From positions 362,421 to 426,420 of the forward strand of contig HG799467.1 of the NCBI GenBank assembly GCA_000531095.1: a stretch of DNA of 64,000 nt. Reading direction: 5' to 3'. Position 1 is the first letter of the stretch. Each line of letters starts with the position of its first letter. Shown piece by piece: positions 53,569-63,047 of the stretch. Source of the stretch: Gemmata massiliana (GTDB lineage: Bacteria > Planctomycetota > Planctomycetia > Gemmatales > Gemmataceae). The position numbers and the translations under genes are program-made. Below the pieces are notes generated by a model. The model worked only from the letters and a program-made list of their open reading frames with translations, made no database searches and had not been told where the DNA came from.

Positions 53569-54426
53569 ATGTTTACCTTGTCCGCATTCGCTGATGAGAT
53601 CTCGCCCGACCCGCGCGAACAGGTCGCGGTTCTGAAGGCGAGCCGCGTTCGGTTCATCGAGTTCCGGTCGATCCACAAGACCAACGTGTTGAACCTCACC
53701 GACGACCAGATCAAGGAGTTCAAGGCACTCATCGACGGCGAGGGCATCGGGCTTTCCGCGATCGGCTCGCCCATCGGGAAGGTCGCGGTGGACGCCCCGT
53801 TCGAGCCGCACCTCGATAAGTTCAAGCGGGCCATCGAACTGTGTGGCGTGCTCGGTACGTGCGGCATCCGCGTGTTCAGCTACTACCCGCCCGGCAACGA
53901 CCCGAACTTCGACCCGGCGAACTGGCCCGCTCACCGCGCGGAGGTGATTCGGCGCATGGGGGCGAAGGCCGAGATCGCGGCCAAAAACAACGTCGTGTTG
54001 TTCCACGAGAACGAGCACCGTATCTACGGCGATTCCCCGGATCGCGTCGCGGACATCCTGGGCACTGTCAACAGCCCGGCGCTCCGCGCGGCCTACGACG
54101 CGGCCAACTACACCTACGGCAACTTCGACCCGGTCGAGGGGTGGGAGAAAACGAAAGCGTACACGTCGCACTTCCACATCAAGGACTGGAAGCGCGGGGG
54201 GCACGCGGCCGGTCACGACTACGGTGTGATCGCGGGGACCGGCGACGGGAACGTCGCGCACAGCATCCGCGGGGCGGTCGCGATGGGGTACAAGGGGTTC
54301 GCGGTGATGGAGCCGCACCTGCGCGGCGGCGGCCCGACCGGAGGGGTAACGGGACCGGACCTGTTCCCGTATGCGACCGACGCCTTCCGCGCCATTCTCC
54401 GTGACTGCGGTGGCGTCGAGGGGTGA
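53569..54426 (+). CDS. sugar phosphate isomerase/epimerase-like TIM-barrel protein
   Basis: 285 residues. The xylose-isomerase-like fold is suggested by LSAFADEISPDPREQVAVLK at the start, VRFIEFRSIHKTNV as the early strand, a VVLFHENEHRIYGDSPD metal-binding Glu/His segment, and HFHIKDWKRGG and GYKGFAVMEPHLRGGG near the end. Such proteins isomerise or epimerise sugars and inositols using a divalent metal. No signal peptide. ATG 53569 fits the fold start. A weak hairpin follows, before the convergent kinase gene. Confidence 0.82.
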   Translation: MFTLSAFADEISPDPREQVAVLKASRVRFIEFRSIHKTNVLNLTDDQIKEFKALIDGEGIGLSAIGSPIGKVAVDAPFEPHLDKFKRAIELCGVLGTCGIRVFSYYPPGNDPNFDPANWPAHRAEVIRRMGAKAEIAAKNNVVLFHENEHRIYGDSPDRVADILGTVNSPALRAAYDAANYTYGNFDPVEGWEKTKAYTSHFHIKDWKRGGHAAGHDYGVIAGTGDGNVAHSIRGAVAMGYKGFAVMEPHLRGGGPTGGVTGPDLFPYATDAFRAILRDCGGVEG

Positions 54427-54437
54427 GGCCTTCGTTG

Positions 54438-54464
54438 GCGGTATCACGATTTAATTGATACCGC
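54438..54464. terminator. candidate bidirectional terminator
   Basis: A 9-bp perfect stem (GCGGTATCA and complement) with a 9-base loop sits between convergent genes. No long T-tract, so modest support. Confidence 0.4.
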
Positions 54465-54476
54465 TGTCCCTTACGA

Positions 54477-56540
54477 CTACGACCCGCTGGGAACCACGTC
54501 GCGTGGCGCCTTCATGCGTGTGATGGCGGAAGGGGCCGGTTCGCTGGAGGGCGTCGGCAGCGTGACGCGGAACGTGGTCCCGGTGCCCGGTTCGCTTTCC
54601 ACTTCGATCGAGCCGTTGAGCCGCGCCACGTACTCCTTCACGATGGCGAGCCCCAACCCGGCGTGAACCCCGGTGGCGTGGCGCGACGAGTCCGCGCGGT
54701 AGAACCGCTCGAAGATACGCTCCCGCACCTCGGGCGTCATACCGATGCCCGTGTCGCGCACCTCGAACACGACCGCCTCGCCCTCGCGCCGCACGGCCAG
54801 ATCGATCGTGCCGTTCGGCGAATTGTACTCGACCGCGTTGTGCAGCAGGTTCATCAGCACTTCGCGCAGTTTGCCCGGGTCGGTGTCGACCGCCACTTCG
54901 TCGGTGTTCACCGCGACCGAGAGGTTGTTCGCGGCGGCGAGCGGGCGGATGACGGCCGCGCACCCGATCGCGAGTTCGCCCGCGTCGGTGCGCGTGATGT
55001 GCGTGTGGTCGTTGCCCGCGTCGAGCGAGGCGAGGGTCATGATCCGCTCGACCAACTGGCCCAGTTGCTTCGAGATCAGCCGGCACTCCTCGAGGGTGGT
55101 CCGGTACTGCTCGGGCGTGCGCGGCTTGCGGAGGGCGACGTCGATCGTAGCGAGGAGGGACGCGATGGGCGTGCGGAGCTCGTGCGAAATATCGGCCACT
55201 GCCTGTTTCTCCCGTTCAAAAGCCCGCTGGAGGAGGGTGAGGGTCTGCGTGATGCGGGCGTGGATGGGGGCCAGTTCGCGGCCCAGTTCGTGCGCGACAA
55301 CGGGTAAGCGGAAGTCCTTTTCGGACACCTGGCTGACGGCGTCGGAGAGCATTTGGAGCGGGGCCAGCCCGCGGGCGACGAAGAACCACCCGCCGAGTAC
55401 CAGTGCGGCGAACGTGCCGGCCCCGATCAGGATGAGGCGCCCGCGGAACTGCGCGAGTTCCACGCGCGTCTCGGTCCGCACGCGCTCCAGTTGCTCGTCC
55501 CGCGTTTGCTGGTCGGCCGCGAGGCGCGCGTCGAGGTCCGAGTACGGGCGCACGGTTTGGACGATCGCGCGCAGTGCCATGTCCGCACCGCCGCGCCACG
55601 GCGGGTACGGCGAGAATCGGGCGAGGGCGGCCGGGGCGGGCGGGGACGGTAGGAGCACCCAGAACCCGATCGGGCGCCCGCCCGCCAGGGTACCGGTGAC
55701 GACGCGCAGGCAGTCGCCCAACCCGGGCAGGTTGTCGCCCACCAGTTTGGGTTCCAGTTCCTCGGTCGGTTCCAAGAACGCGGGGTCTATGGAGAGGTCG
55801 CTGTGGATCCCCTCCGATCGGATGACCGCGATGTTCCGCCCGGGGCGGTTCGGGTACGTCGCCACCAGTGTGATTTGGAACTGGTACGGGAACGAGTGCT
55901 CGTCGTCGGTGAACGCCTTTCGGAGCGCGTCTTGGACCCGGATCACGAGCCGCGGGCCGTCGAACTCCACCCAGTTCGGGTACGGGTTGAGCCGGCGGGT
56001 GTCGCCGCCCGCGCTCCGGAGGATCGGTTCGGTCGCCGCCGCCGGCGCGAGTTGCGACCAGAGGGTCGGCCCGGGAACGTTTCTCAGTAACCCGAGGCGC
56101 AAACTGTACTGACGGGCCTCGTCCTCGGACGCCCTCAGTGGTGGTTGCGGTTCCGGGCGCGGCCCCGGGCCGCCCGGACCGCCCCCGGGCGGGCGGCGCG
56201 ATTCCATGTTGTGACCGAGAACGGCCCCACCGATTTGAACCGCGATTTGTTCCGTTGGTGTGAGCCGGCGCAGTGGTTCCGTTTGGCCCAGGAGCGGCCC
56301 GAGCTTGTAGAAGACTTCCTTCGAGAGGGCCTTCGATTCGGCTACCAGGTCCGCGTCGAATTTCGCCTTCGCTTCCTGGTGGCGCACTTTGAAGGCGTGC
56401 TCGATGTTGTCCGATTCCGATTTCTCGCGGGCGCGGATCGCGTCGATCGCGAACCCGTCCACGAGCACGCCCACCGCGCCCAGCGCGAGTGCGAGCAGCA
56501 CCAGCAAGTAACCCAGTAGCGAGCGCCGGATCGAGCGCAT
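54477..56540 (-). CDS. sensor histidine kinase
   Basis: 687 residues. Two membrane helices bound a long sensor region: SLLGYLLVLLALALGAVGVL at the start and RLILIGAGTFAALVLGGWFF near residue 385, followed by a HAMP-like ARGLAPLQMLSDAVSQV. The H-box is DISHELRTP with the His near residue 452. The ATPase has LMNLLHNAVEYNSPNGTI (N-box), VFEVRDTGIGMTP (G1) and HAGLGLAIVKEYV (G2). A Pro/Gly-rich stretch lies in the sensor part. It lies 89 bases downstream of the response regulator gene on the same strand. The signal is unknown. Confidence 0.9.
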   Translation of the reverse strand: MRSIRRSLLGYLLVLLALALGAVGVLVDGFAIDAIRAREKSESDNIEHAFKVRHQEAKAKFDADLVAESKALSKEVFYKLGPLLGQTEPLRRLTPTEQIAVQIGGAVLGHNMESRRPPGGGPGGPGPRPEPQPPLRASEDEARQYSLRLGLLRNVPGPTLWSQLAPAAATEPILRSAGGDTRRLNPYPNWVEFDGPRLVIRVQDALRKAFTDDEHSFPYQFQITLVATYPNRPGRNIAVIRSEGIHSDLSIDPAFLEPTEELEPKLVGDNLPGLGDCLRVVTGTLAGGRPIGFWVLLPSPPAPAALARFSPYPPWRGGADMALRAIVQTVRPYSDLDARLAADQQTRDEQLERVRTETRVELAQFRGRLILIGAGTFAALVLGGWFFVARGLAPLQMLSDAVSQVSEKDFRLPVVAHELGRELAPIHARITQTLTLLQRAFEREKQAVADISHELRTPIASLLATIDVALRKPRTPEQYRTTLEECRLISKQLGQLVERIMTLASLDAGNDHTHITRTDAGELAIGCAAVIRPLAAANNLSVAVNTDEVAVDTDPGKLREVLMNLLHNAVEYNSPNGTIDLAVRREGEAVVFEVRDTGIGMTPEVRERIFERFYRADSSRHATGVHAGLGLAIVKEYVARLNGSIEVESEPGTGTTFRVTLPTPSSEPAPSAITRMKAPRDVVPSGS

Positions 56541-56629
56541 GGGGCACCAGAGGAGAAGCGAGGGGCGCCGCGACGCGACCGGAACCGCCGTTCCGGTGTG
56601 CCCTTGTTATGCGTCGCCCTTCGTTGTTG

Positions 56630-57325
56630 TCACGCTTTCTGGGGGGGCGGATCGTCGTCGCCGCGGAGCATGTACCCCTCGCCCCAGCGGGTGAGGATCA
56701 GCGGCGGATCGAACCCCTTATCGACTTTGTTCCGCAGGTACCGGATGTACACGTCCACAACGTTCGACGTGTTCTCGTCGTACTCGTCGTAGAGGTGCTC
56801 CCAGATCATGCTCCGGGTCACCACCTTGCCGCGGTGGAACGCGAGGAACTCCAGCAGGGCGTACTCGCGCGGCGTGAGGTGGACCACCTGCCCGGACCGG
56901 CGCACCGTGCGCGCCGCGGTATCGATCTCCAGGTCGTAGCACCGCAGTACGGGGTCTTTTTGCTGGTGCCCACGGCGGATGAGTGCCCGCAACCGCGCGA
57001 ACAGTTCGTCCATCTCGAACGGCTTGGGGAGGTAGTCGTCGGCCCCCGCGTCCAGTCCCGTCACCTTGTCGTTGGTTGTGGTTTTCGCAGTCAACATCAG
57101 GACGTGTGTATTGATACCGGAGCCGCGCCACCTCTTTAACAGACTTAATCCGTCAACTTTTGGCAACATCACGTCGAGCACGACGACGTCGTAGGACGTG
57201 CTCCGGCACTTCACGTCCGCTTCTTCGCCATCGGTCGCGACGTCGACGGCGAACCCTTCCTCTTCCAACCCTTGCCGTAAGGCTTTGACGAGGGGCTGGT
57301 GGTCTTCAACGAGCAGCACGCGCAC
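56630..57325 (-). CDS. OmpR/PhoB-type response regulator
   Basis: 231 residues. The receiver begins VRVLLVEDHQPLVKALRQGL; the phosphorylated Asp is about residue 51 in VVVLDVMLPKVDG, with Thr in MLTAK and Lys in YLPKPFEM. The C-terminal winged helix has LTPREYALLEFLAFHRGKVV and VDVYIRYLRNKVD. It binds DNA and regulates transcription with the neighbouring kinase. GTG 57325 is favoured because CCGGAGGGT is six bases upstream and it starts the domain exactly; GTG 57376 is in frame too. Confidence 0.9.
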   Translation of the reverse strand: MRVLLVEDHQPLVKALRQGLEEEGFAVDVATDGEEADVKCRSTSYDVVVLDVMLPKVDGLSLLKRWRGSGINTHVLMLTAKTTTNDKVTGLDAGADDYLPKPFEMDELFARLRALIRRGHQQKDPVLRCYDLEIDTAARTVRRSGQVVHLTPREYALLEFLAFHRGKVVTRSMIWEHLYDEYDENTSNVVDVYIRYLRNKVDKGFDPPLILTRWGEGYMLRGDDDPPPQKA

Positions 57326-57555
57326 GGGTTCACCCTCCGGTAGGAATGTCCCACCTGGATACTTGAGTTTACTCACTTCCGATGAAGTGGGTATGAGAAA
57401 TGAAACGTGAAACGCGCGCAGAACTCACCGCAGAAAACGCGATGAGAGCCTGTTTGGTTTCTTCAGAACGCGCCGGATGTGCGGCCCGTGCTACCGCCCA
57501 TGAGCTTGACTAAAACGGTCTGCGGCGCGTTGCGTCGAAGAATTCGGAGGCTGTG

Positions 57556-58122
57556 CTACTCAGGATTCGTGGTCGCGGGCGGCCCTTTTGCCCAGTCCGG
57601 CGTGGCACGTTTTGGCCACATCGGGCCAAAAATGTCGAGAGGCACCGGTGTATCGTCGGTCCAGTTGTTTTGCTGTGCGAGGAGCTTCAACCGGTCGAAG
57701 TCGCGCCGGATGCAGAGCAACTGGCGCCGGACCGGGGTCGCGGTGGTCGCGGCCGCGAGTATCAGGGCTGCAGTCCCTTCCGGTGATATCACCCCTTCGC
57801 GTAGCGGAGCCACACGAGCCGCACAGCGCGCGGCGAACGCTTCTCGCGCGGCTCGGGGGAGCGTCGCGACTTCTTCCGAGGCGGGTATCAGTGGGAGAAG
57901 AGAAGGCGTCTTCGCGCGCTCGCTGGTCACGGCTTGTTCAGCGGGCGCCAGTTCTGTGCCAGACTCGATCGCCGTCCATTCGGGCCGCGGGATGAGCTGC
58001 CCGCGACTCTTTGCCGGCGGCATCGGGTACGAGTAAATGAGCGGACCGGCTTCGCCGATCAGGAAGTCGGCTCCGTTGTTGGGAGGCGGACCGTTCGAGC
58101 GTTTCCGGCGGCGCTTGGCCAT
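57556..58122 (-). CDS. hypothetical protein, possibly coupled to the upstream gene
   Basis: 188 residues with a basic N-terminus (MAKRRRKRSNGPPPNNGA) and helical Ala/Arg-rich middle (AAREAFAARCAARVAPLREG). No recognised family. Its ATG at 58122 is one base past the stop of the 58124-58573 gene, so translation is probably coupled. The pair lies downstream of ispG on the same strand. Confidence 0.6.
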   Translation of the reverse strand: MAKRRRKRSNGPPPNNGADFLIGEAGPLIYSYPMPPAKSRGQLIPRPEWTAIESGTELAPAEQAVTSERAKTPSLLPLIPASEEVATLPRAAREAFAARCAARVAPLREGVISPEGTAALILAAATTATPVRRQLLCIRRDFDRLKLLAQQNNWTDDTPVPLDIFGPMWPKRATPDWAKGPPATTNPE

Positions 58123-58123
58123 G

Positions 58124-58573
58124 TCATTTCTCGATTAGGACGTGCTCCCGCGCGACAATGAGGCGCCGCGTTTGCCACCTCAATCGGACTTCCCGGGAGA
58201 GCCGGAACTCGTACCATCCCGGGGCGGGAAACGTCACTCGTTTGAGGGAGAACGCGGCCTCCACAACCCCGCGGCTCGGCCGAAACGGAATTTGGGCGTA
58301 GGGGCGTGTCCAGATTCGTTGAGGCGTCCCCTGCGTGCCCGTCCGAAGCAGAGTCAAGAAGAACGGGATCGTTCCCGTACCCGCGTTCATGTTGAACACA
58401 CGCAGGTACGTCCAGAACTCATCGACTTCGAACGGGAACTCGGTCCCGGGCGGGACGCCGAAGCGGTGGCACACGCCTTCCAACGTTCGCAGTGTGTACG
58501 GTCCCGGTGGCCCCTCCCACGAAACGGCGCGACAGACAACGAAGTGCCTGATGTCGATCTTCGGCCGGGCCAT
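58124..58573 (-). CDS. hypothetical beta-rich protein
   Basis: 149 residues starting MARPKIDIRHFVVCRAVSWE. Beta-like stretches include FPFEVDEFWTYLRVFNMNAG and APGWYEFRLSREVRLRWQTR. Its TGA (58124-58126) is one base from the next ATG. The pattern suggests a small receptor-like or structural module; the family is not recognised here. No signal or membrane segment. Confidence 0.6.
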   Translation of the reverse strand: MARPKIDIRHFVVCRAVSWEGPPGPYTLRTLEGVCHRFGVPPGTEFPFEVDEFWTYLRVFNMNAGTGTIPFFLTLLRTGTQGTPQRIWTRPYAQIPFRPSRGVVEAAFSLKRVTFPAPGWYEFRLSREVRLRWQTRRLIVAREHVLIEK

Positions 58574-58623
58574 CGGGCGACCTCCGACACTTCAGTTTAC
58601 CCGCCCGCGCTCGTGCCCGGAAG

Positions 58624-59814
58624 TCACGCGGTCACGACCGGCAGTTTGCGCCGGCCGATGCCCTCCGCGTCGGTGGTCTTCGGGATGCGGTGCTGGTTCT
58701 CCGCTTCCCAGCGGGCCAGTTCCTCCATGAGCGCGTCCACGATTTCCGCTTCCGCGACGCGCCGGACCATTTCGCCGTTGCGGAAGATCATCCCCTGGCC
58801 GTTGCCCGCGGCGATACCGATGTCGGCCTCGCGCGCCTCGCCGGGGCCGTTCACGACGCACCCGAGCACGCTGATCTTCACCGGCAGGCGCTTGCCGTTC
58901 AGCCGCCCTTCGAGTTCCGCGATGATCTTCTCCAGGTCGATCGCGAGGCGCCCGCACGTAGGGCACGCGATCAGCTCCGGCCGGCGCACGCGGCGCTGGG
59001 TCGCTTGCAGGATGTCGAACGCGGCGGCGATTTCCGGTACCGGGTCGCCCAGGAGCGAGATGCGGACCGTGTCGCCGATGCCATCGAGCAGGATCGGTGC
59101 GAGGCCCGCCGCGGACTTCGTGACCGCGTAGGGTGGCTTGCCCGCTTCGGTGATGCCGATGTGGGTGGGGTAGTCGCACATCTTGGCGAACAGGCGGTAC
59201 GCCTCGACCGCGACGAGCACGTCACTCGATTTCAGCGACACGATGATGTCGCGGAACCCCTCGCTCTCGGCCGTTTCGATGTGGCGCAGCGCGCTCTCGA
59301 CCATCGCGGGCGGGCAGGGGAACTCGTACTTCTCGCACAGGTCGCGCTCGAGGCTCCCCGCGTTCACCCCGATCCGCATCGGGATGCCCTTCTCCTTCGC
59401 CTTCCGCACGACCTGGCGGAACCGCTCCTCGGTCCCGATGTTGCCCGGGTTGATGCGGATCTTGTCGATGGGGTGGTCGAGCGCGGAGAGCGCCATCTTG
59501 TAGTCGAAGTGGATGTCGCAGATGAGCGGGATGCCGATCTTCTGTTTGATCTGCGTGAGCGCCCCCGCGTCCTCGGGTTTCGGCACGGTCACGCGGACGA
59601 GTTCGCATCCGGCCTCTTCCAGTGCGTGGATCTGCTTGATCGTGCCTTCGACGTCGAACGTGTCGGTGGTCGTCATCGACTGCACCGCGACCGGGTTCGA
59701 CCCACCGATGATGACGGAGCCGACCTTCACCTCGCGGGTCTTGTGGCGCGGTTTGCCCGGAACCTTCTGGGCCGTTTCGAGCACGCTCAGGTCGAAGCGC
59801 GAGCCGGTGGTCAT
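58624..59814 (-). CDS. ispG: 4-hydroxy-3-methylbut-2-en-1-yl diphosphate synthase
   Basis: 396 residues. Signatures are GGSNPVAVQSMTTTDTFDVE, DIHFDYKMALSALDHPIDKI, INPGNIGTEERF and GITEAGKPPYAVTKSAAGLA. The iron-sulfur cysteines are in CPTCG (about 284 and 287) and VLGCVVNGPGEA (about 319). It reduces MEcPP to HMBPP in the MEP isoprenoid pathway. AGAGGATTACCG precedes the ATG at 59814; the in-frame upstream extension lacks such a site. The length fits the short IspG form. No other MEP gene is near. Confidence 0.95.
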   Translation of the reverse strand: MTTGSRFDLSVLETAQKVPGKPRHKTREVKVGSVIIGGSNPVAVQSMTTTDTFDVEGTIKQIHALEEAGCELVRVTVPKPEDAGALTQIKQKIGIPLICDIHFDYKMALSALDHPIDKIRINPGNIGTEERFRQVVRKAKEKGIPMRIGVNAGSLERDLCEKYEFPCPPAMVESALRHIETAESEGFRDIIVSLKSSDVLVAVEAYRLFAKMCDYPTHIGITEAGKPPYAVTKSAAGLAPILLDGIGDTVRISLLGDPVPEIAAAFDILQATQRRVRRPELIACPTCGRLAIDLEKIIAELEGRLNGKRLPVKISVLGCVVNGPGEAREADIGIAAGNGQGMIFRNGEMVRRVAEAEIVDALMEELARWEAENQHRIPKTTDAEGIGRRKLPVVTA

Positions 59815-59961
59815 CGGTAATCCTCTACGTCCTGGGAAGTTACTCCTCATGCTAATTGAGTAACCGCAAATGCGGCAACGCCAACACCGGGCTTGGCCTT
59901 TACGCCCGCGGCCCGCGGTGACCATAATTCGCGCGGGAACGTAGGTCACGGAGGGCGAACG

Positions 59962-61767
59962 ATGCGTGCGTTCAGGCGTTGGTGTGTGCCCGGCATTTTG
60001 AGTACGGCACTATTGGTCACATTGGTGCTCAATAATGAAGGCAGGTGGCCCCGACCAACGACGCCCGCGACGCACACTGCTGAAGTTGCCGTTGCACCAC
60101 CGCAACCGCATGTAATTGTCGCGCCCAAAGCACCTGCGACACACGCTCCCGCCCCTTTCGTCGCAGACTCGAGCGAACAGGCGAAGATCGCGATGAGTGC
60201 TCCACTCGCTCCGCCCGTTCCTCCTGGTCTCCCGGTAACCCCCAAAATACCCGAACCGGTGTTTCCTCCGATTTCGTCGCCGGTGACGCCTCCGGTCGCG
60301 ATTGGCGTGAGCCCCCCGGTGCCTTCTGTGGCTTCTTCGTCTACTTCATTGGCCGCCGTGGTACTTCCTCCGCCCCCCCCGGAGGCTTCCTCGGTCCTGC
60401 CCCCGCCAATCATTCCCGCGCCCACGGCGCTTGTGCCGGTTGCGCCTCCGGGGGGCTTGGTTGTGCCCATCGTTCAGCCGATTCGCCCGTCCGAGTTGCA
60501 GGGCGGTTCGCTTCCACCGGCAAGCGACGCTCTGATCCCTTCACCTGCAGCTAAACTGTCATTCGCTCCGACGGTGCTTCCGGAGCCTTCAAAGCTTCCA
60601 ACACCTTCAGATGGTCCGCTCCTGCCGGCGACGCCACCCGAACTAGCGAAACCGGGGATCACCGAACCCGTTTTGACAGTTCATCGCTTCGATGGGAAGT
60701 ATCTCTGTTGTGACCGCGAGCGCGCTTTGGTGTACGTGCAAGTCGGTCAGGATAAGGCGGAGATCCAGAGCCGCCCGCTCGCAAGTGCGATCCCCGCAGC
60801 CGACGCCAACGCGAAGAGCGACGTGAAGCGGATCGAAGTGGCGGCCGGGGAAACGGTTTCGCACAACGGAAAAGTGTTCCTCTGCACAGCGCGCGAGCTT
60901 CTCGTGATCGACACCGAGTGCCGCATCGACTGGCGGTTCGTGCTGCCCGGCAAAGTGGACAACGGCGAGCAGTTGCTCGGTGCCGTGGGGTTTCACGACG
61001 GGAAGGTGTACCTCGCGAGCCGAAACGAGCCGAAGGGCGGCGCAGCAGAGAAGACCGGTCACGTGTACATGCTTGATGTGGCAACCGGCCGGCAAACCGG
61101 GTTTGACATCGTGCGCGGCGGGTTCGGCGATCAGCCCAAGTTCTCTTCGAGAGCGGGCGTCATTTACGCGATCAGTGCGACGGGCGTGATTCGGTACAAC
61201 GCGGTCGAGCAGCGCCAATCGTGGACGACCAAGCCCACCTCGACGGAGCCGCACCCGGCGGCAGATGTCGATTACCTCTTCGCGACGCTGGCCAACGGGT
61301 TCGGTGCGGTCCACGAGTCGAGGGAAACGGTGTTACTGGGTTCTTCTAAGGCGACCGCGCCCGCGACCCCGTTTGGCACCGCCCGCGCGCACGGCCTGCT
61401 CGCCCCGACGCGCAATGCCGCGAATGAGTGTTCCTTGGTGCTGTTCAAATACAGTGGTCTGGCGGATCGGTCCCAGGTCTGGCGGCTCCCGGTGAAGGAC
61501 GCGATCACCACCGCGCCCGTGATTCACGGGGACAGCGTGTACTTTGTTTCGGGCACTGCGGTGTACCGCGTGAACGCCGCGACGGGGGGCGTGTGCTGGA
61601 AGCAAACCGTTTCATTGAACGCCAATGAATCTCTCACGGACCTCGTGCTCGTGGACGGCGAATTGCGTGCGTCCGGGGGTGGAGTGCTGGTACGGATCGC
61701 GGACCGGGTCGACCCACAACCGCGACAGATCTTCAATTTCAGCCCCGGCTTGTTCGGTACCAAGTAG
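59962..61767 (+). CDS. PQQ-like beta-propeller protein with long Pro-rich stalk
   Basis: 601 residues. A signal/anchor at the N-terminus (CVPGILSTALLVTLVLN) is followed by about 190 residues rich in Pro, Ala, Ser and Val (VLPPPPPEASSVLPPPIIP). The C-terminal about 390 residues form blades with repeats such as GKVFLCTARELLVIDTECRI, HDGKVYLASRNEPKG and HGDSVYFVSGTAVYRVNAAT. Likely a cell-surface or periplasmic protein. GGAGGGCGAACG precedes ATG 59962. No enzyme residues could be picked. Confidence 0.75.
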   Translation: MRAFRRWCVPGILSTALLVTLVLNNEGRWPRPTTPATHTAEVAVAPPQPHVIVAPKAPATHAPAPFVADSSEQAKIAMSAPLAPPVPPGLPVTPKIPEPVFPPISSPVTPPVAIGVSPPVPSVASSSTSLAAVVLPPPPPEASSVLPPPIIPAPTALVPVAPPGGLVVPIVQPIRPSELQGGSLPPASDALIPSPAAKLSFAPTVLPEPSKLPTPSDGPLLPATPPELAKPGITEPVLTVHRFDGKYLCCDRERALVYVQVGQDKAEIQSRPLASAIPAADANAKSDVKRIEVAAGETVSHNGKVFLCTARELLVIDTECRIDWRFVLPGKVDNGEQLLGAVGFHDGKVYLASRNEPKGGAAEKTGHVYMLDVATGRQTGFDIVRGGFGDQPKFSSRAGVIYAISATGVIRYNAVEQRQSWTTKPTSTEPHPAADVDYLFATLANGFGAVHESRETVLLGSSKATAPATPFGTARAHGLLAPTRNAANECSLVLFKYSGLADRSQVWRLPVKDAITTAPVIHGDSVYFVSGTAVYRVNAATGGVCWKQTVSLNANESLTDLVLVDGELRASGGGVLVRIADRVDPQPRQIFNFSPGLFGTK

Positions 61768-61862
61768 CGATGAGAACGCTTCGTGCGTTCGCTTGGGGCG
61801 AACCCGCGTGTAGAATGATGTGTCGTTGACACACCCCTACACGCCGGGCCGCCCACAACCGC

Positions 61863-63026
61863 ATGACACTCGAACAATACACCGCGAACCACCGGTACGT
61901 CCTCGACGCGGTGGCGAAGGCCACCGGGATCACGGATCCGGTGGCCTTCGTTCCCAGTGGCCTCTACTACCCGCTGCTCCAGAACGCGATCCGCGGGCCG
62001 CTCCTCCCGCTCGACGGCGTGCTCACACGCGACTGGATCGGCGTGAGCCGTAAGTATTGGCCCGGGATGCAGTTCGGCATCCGACAGTACAGCATCGAGG
62101 GGATCACGTTCGCGCGCTGCGTGGCCCCGTTCGGGGCGTCCGGGAGCTACGACTTCTTCGTCGTCGCGAAGAGCGATTACCTCAAACTGTTCCGGCAGGC
62201 GATCAAGTCACACCGCACGAAGGAACCCGAGGGCGAAGCGCCGGTCCTCCTGAGTGAGCAACTCGAAACGCTCAAACAGAACACGCTCGGCTTCCTCGAC
62301 CGCAAGAACCTCCAGCGCATCAAAGAACTGGGCGGGCGCGCGAAGCGCGGCATTTTGCTCACCGGCCCGCCCGGTAACGGCAAAACGAGTGCGTGCCGGT
62401 GGTTGTGGCGCGAGTGCCTGCGGCTTGGCTACGAGTACCGGCTCGTTACGCCCGACACGTACCGCTCGGCCCGCGGGTCCAACGACCCGGTCGAAGCGGT
62501 GAAGGAGCTGTTCTCGGTCGGGCGCCGCGGGGTGATCTTCTTCGACGACATGGACATCGCCCTGCGCGACCGCAACACCGTCGGCGAGACCGAGGACCAG
62601 GCGGTGTTCCTCAGTGCGCTCGACGGCATCGAGGTGAACGAGGGCATCGCCTACGTGTTCACGACCAACTGCTCGATGTCGCTCATCGACCCGGCGTTCA
62701 AGCGCCCGGGGCGCATTGATGTGGTGCTGCACCTCGAACCGCCGGACGCGGCCCTCCGGCGCGAACTCGTTGGGCGCTGGCACGCGGACGTTCAGTCCGG
62801 TGTGGACGTGGAGCACGTCGTTTCTCAGACCGCGGGGTTCAGCTTCGCGGAAATCGAAGAGGTGAAGAACCTGCTCATCCTGCTGTTCCTCAACGACAGT
62901 AAGTGGGACTGGGACCGGGCGATGGACCAGTTCCGGGAGAACCGCCAGGAACTCGCGGCGCGGAAGTCGCGCTCCGTCGGCTTCGGCCCCGCGGCCACAG
63001 TTACGGCCAACGGCAGCGGGCATTGA
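61863..63026 (+). CDS. AAA+ ATPase with an unusual N-terminal domain
   Basis: 387 residues. Walker A is LLTGPPGNGKTSACRW, Walker B is VIFFDDMDIALRD, and the sensor/Arg-finger region is TTNCSMSLIDPAFKRPGRID. The N-terminal 150 or so residues (YWPGMQFGIRQYSIEGITF) are not a domain I recognise. It belongs to the BCS1/FtsH-like remodelling group by its ATPase. The next gene starts 21 bases on. Target unknown. Confidence 0.85.
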   Translation: MTLEQYTANHRYVLDAVAKATGITDPVAFVPSGLYYPLLQNAIRGPLLPLDGVLTRDWIGVSRKYWPGMQFGIRQYSIEGITFARCVAPFGASGSYDFFVVAKSDYLKLFRQAIKSHRTKEPEGEAPVLLSEQLETLKQNTLGFLDRKNLQRIKELGGRAKRGILLTGPPGNGKTSACRWLWRECLRLGYEYRLVTPDTYRSARGSNDPVEAVKELFSVGRRGVIFFDDMDIALRDRNTVGETEDQAVFLSALDGIEVNEGIAYVFTTNCSMSLIDPAFKRPGRIDVVLHLEPPDAALRRELVGRWHADVQSGVDVEHVVSQTAGFSFAEIEEVKNLLILLFLNDSKWDWDRAMDQFRENRQELAARKSRSVGFGPAATVTANGSGH

Positions 63027-63047
63027 TCTTCACGGCGTGGGTCGCAT

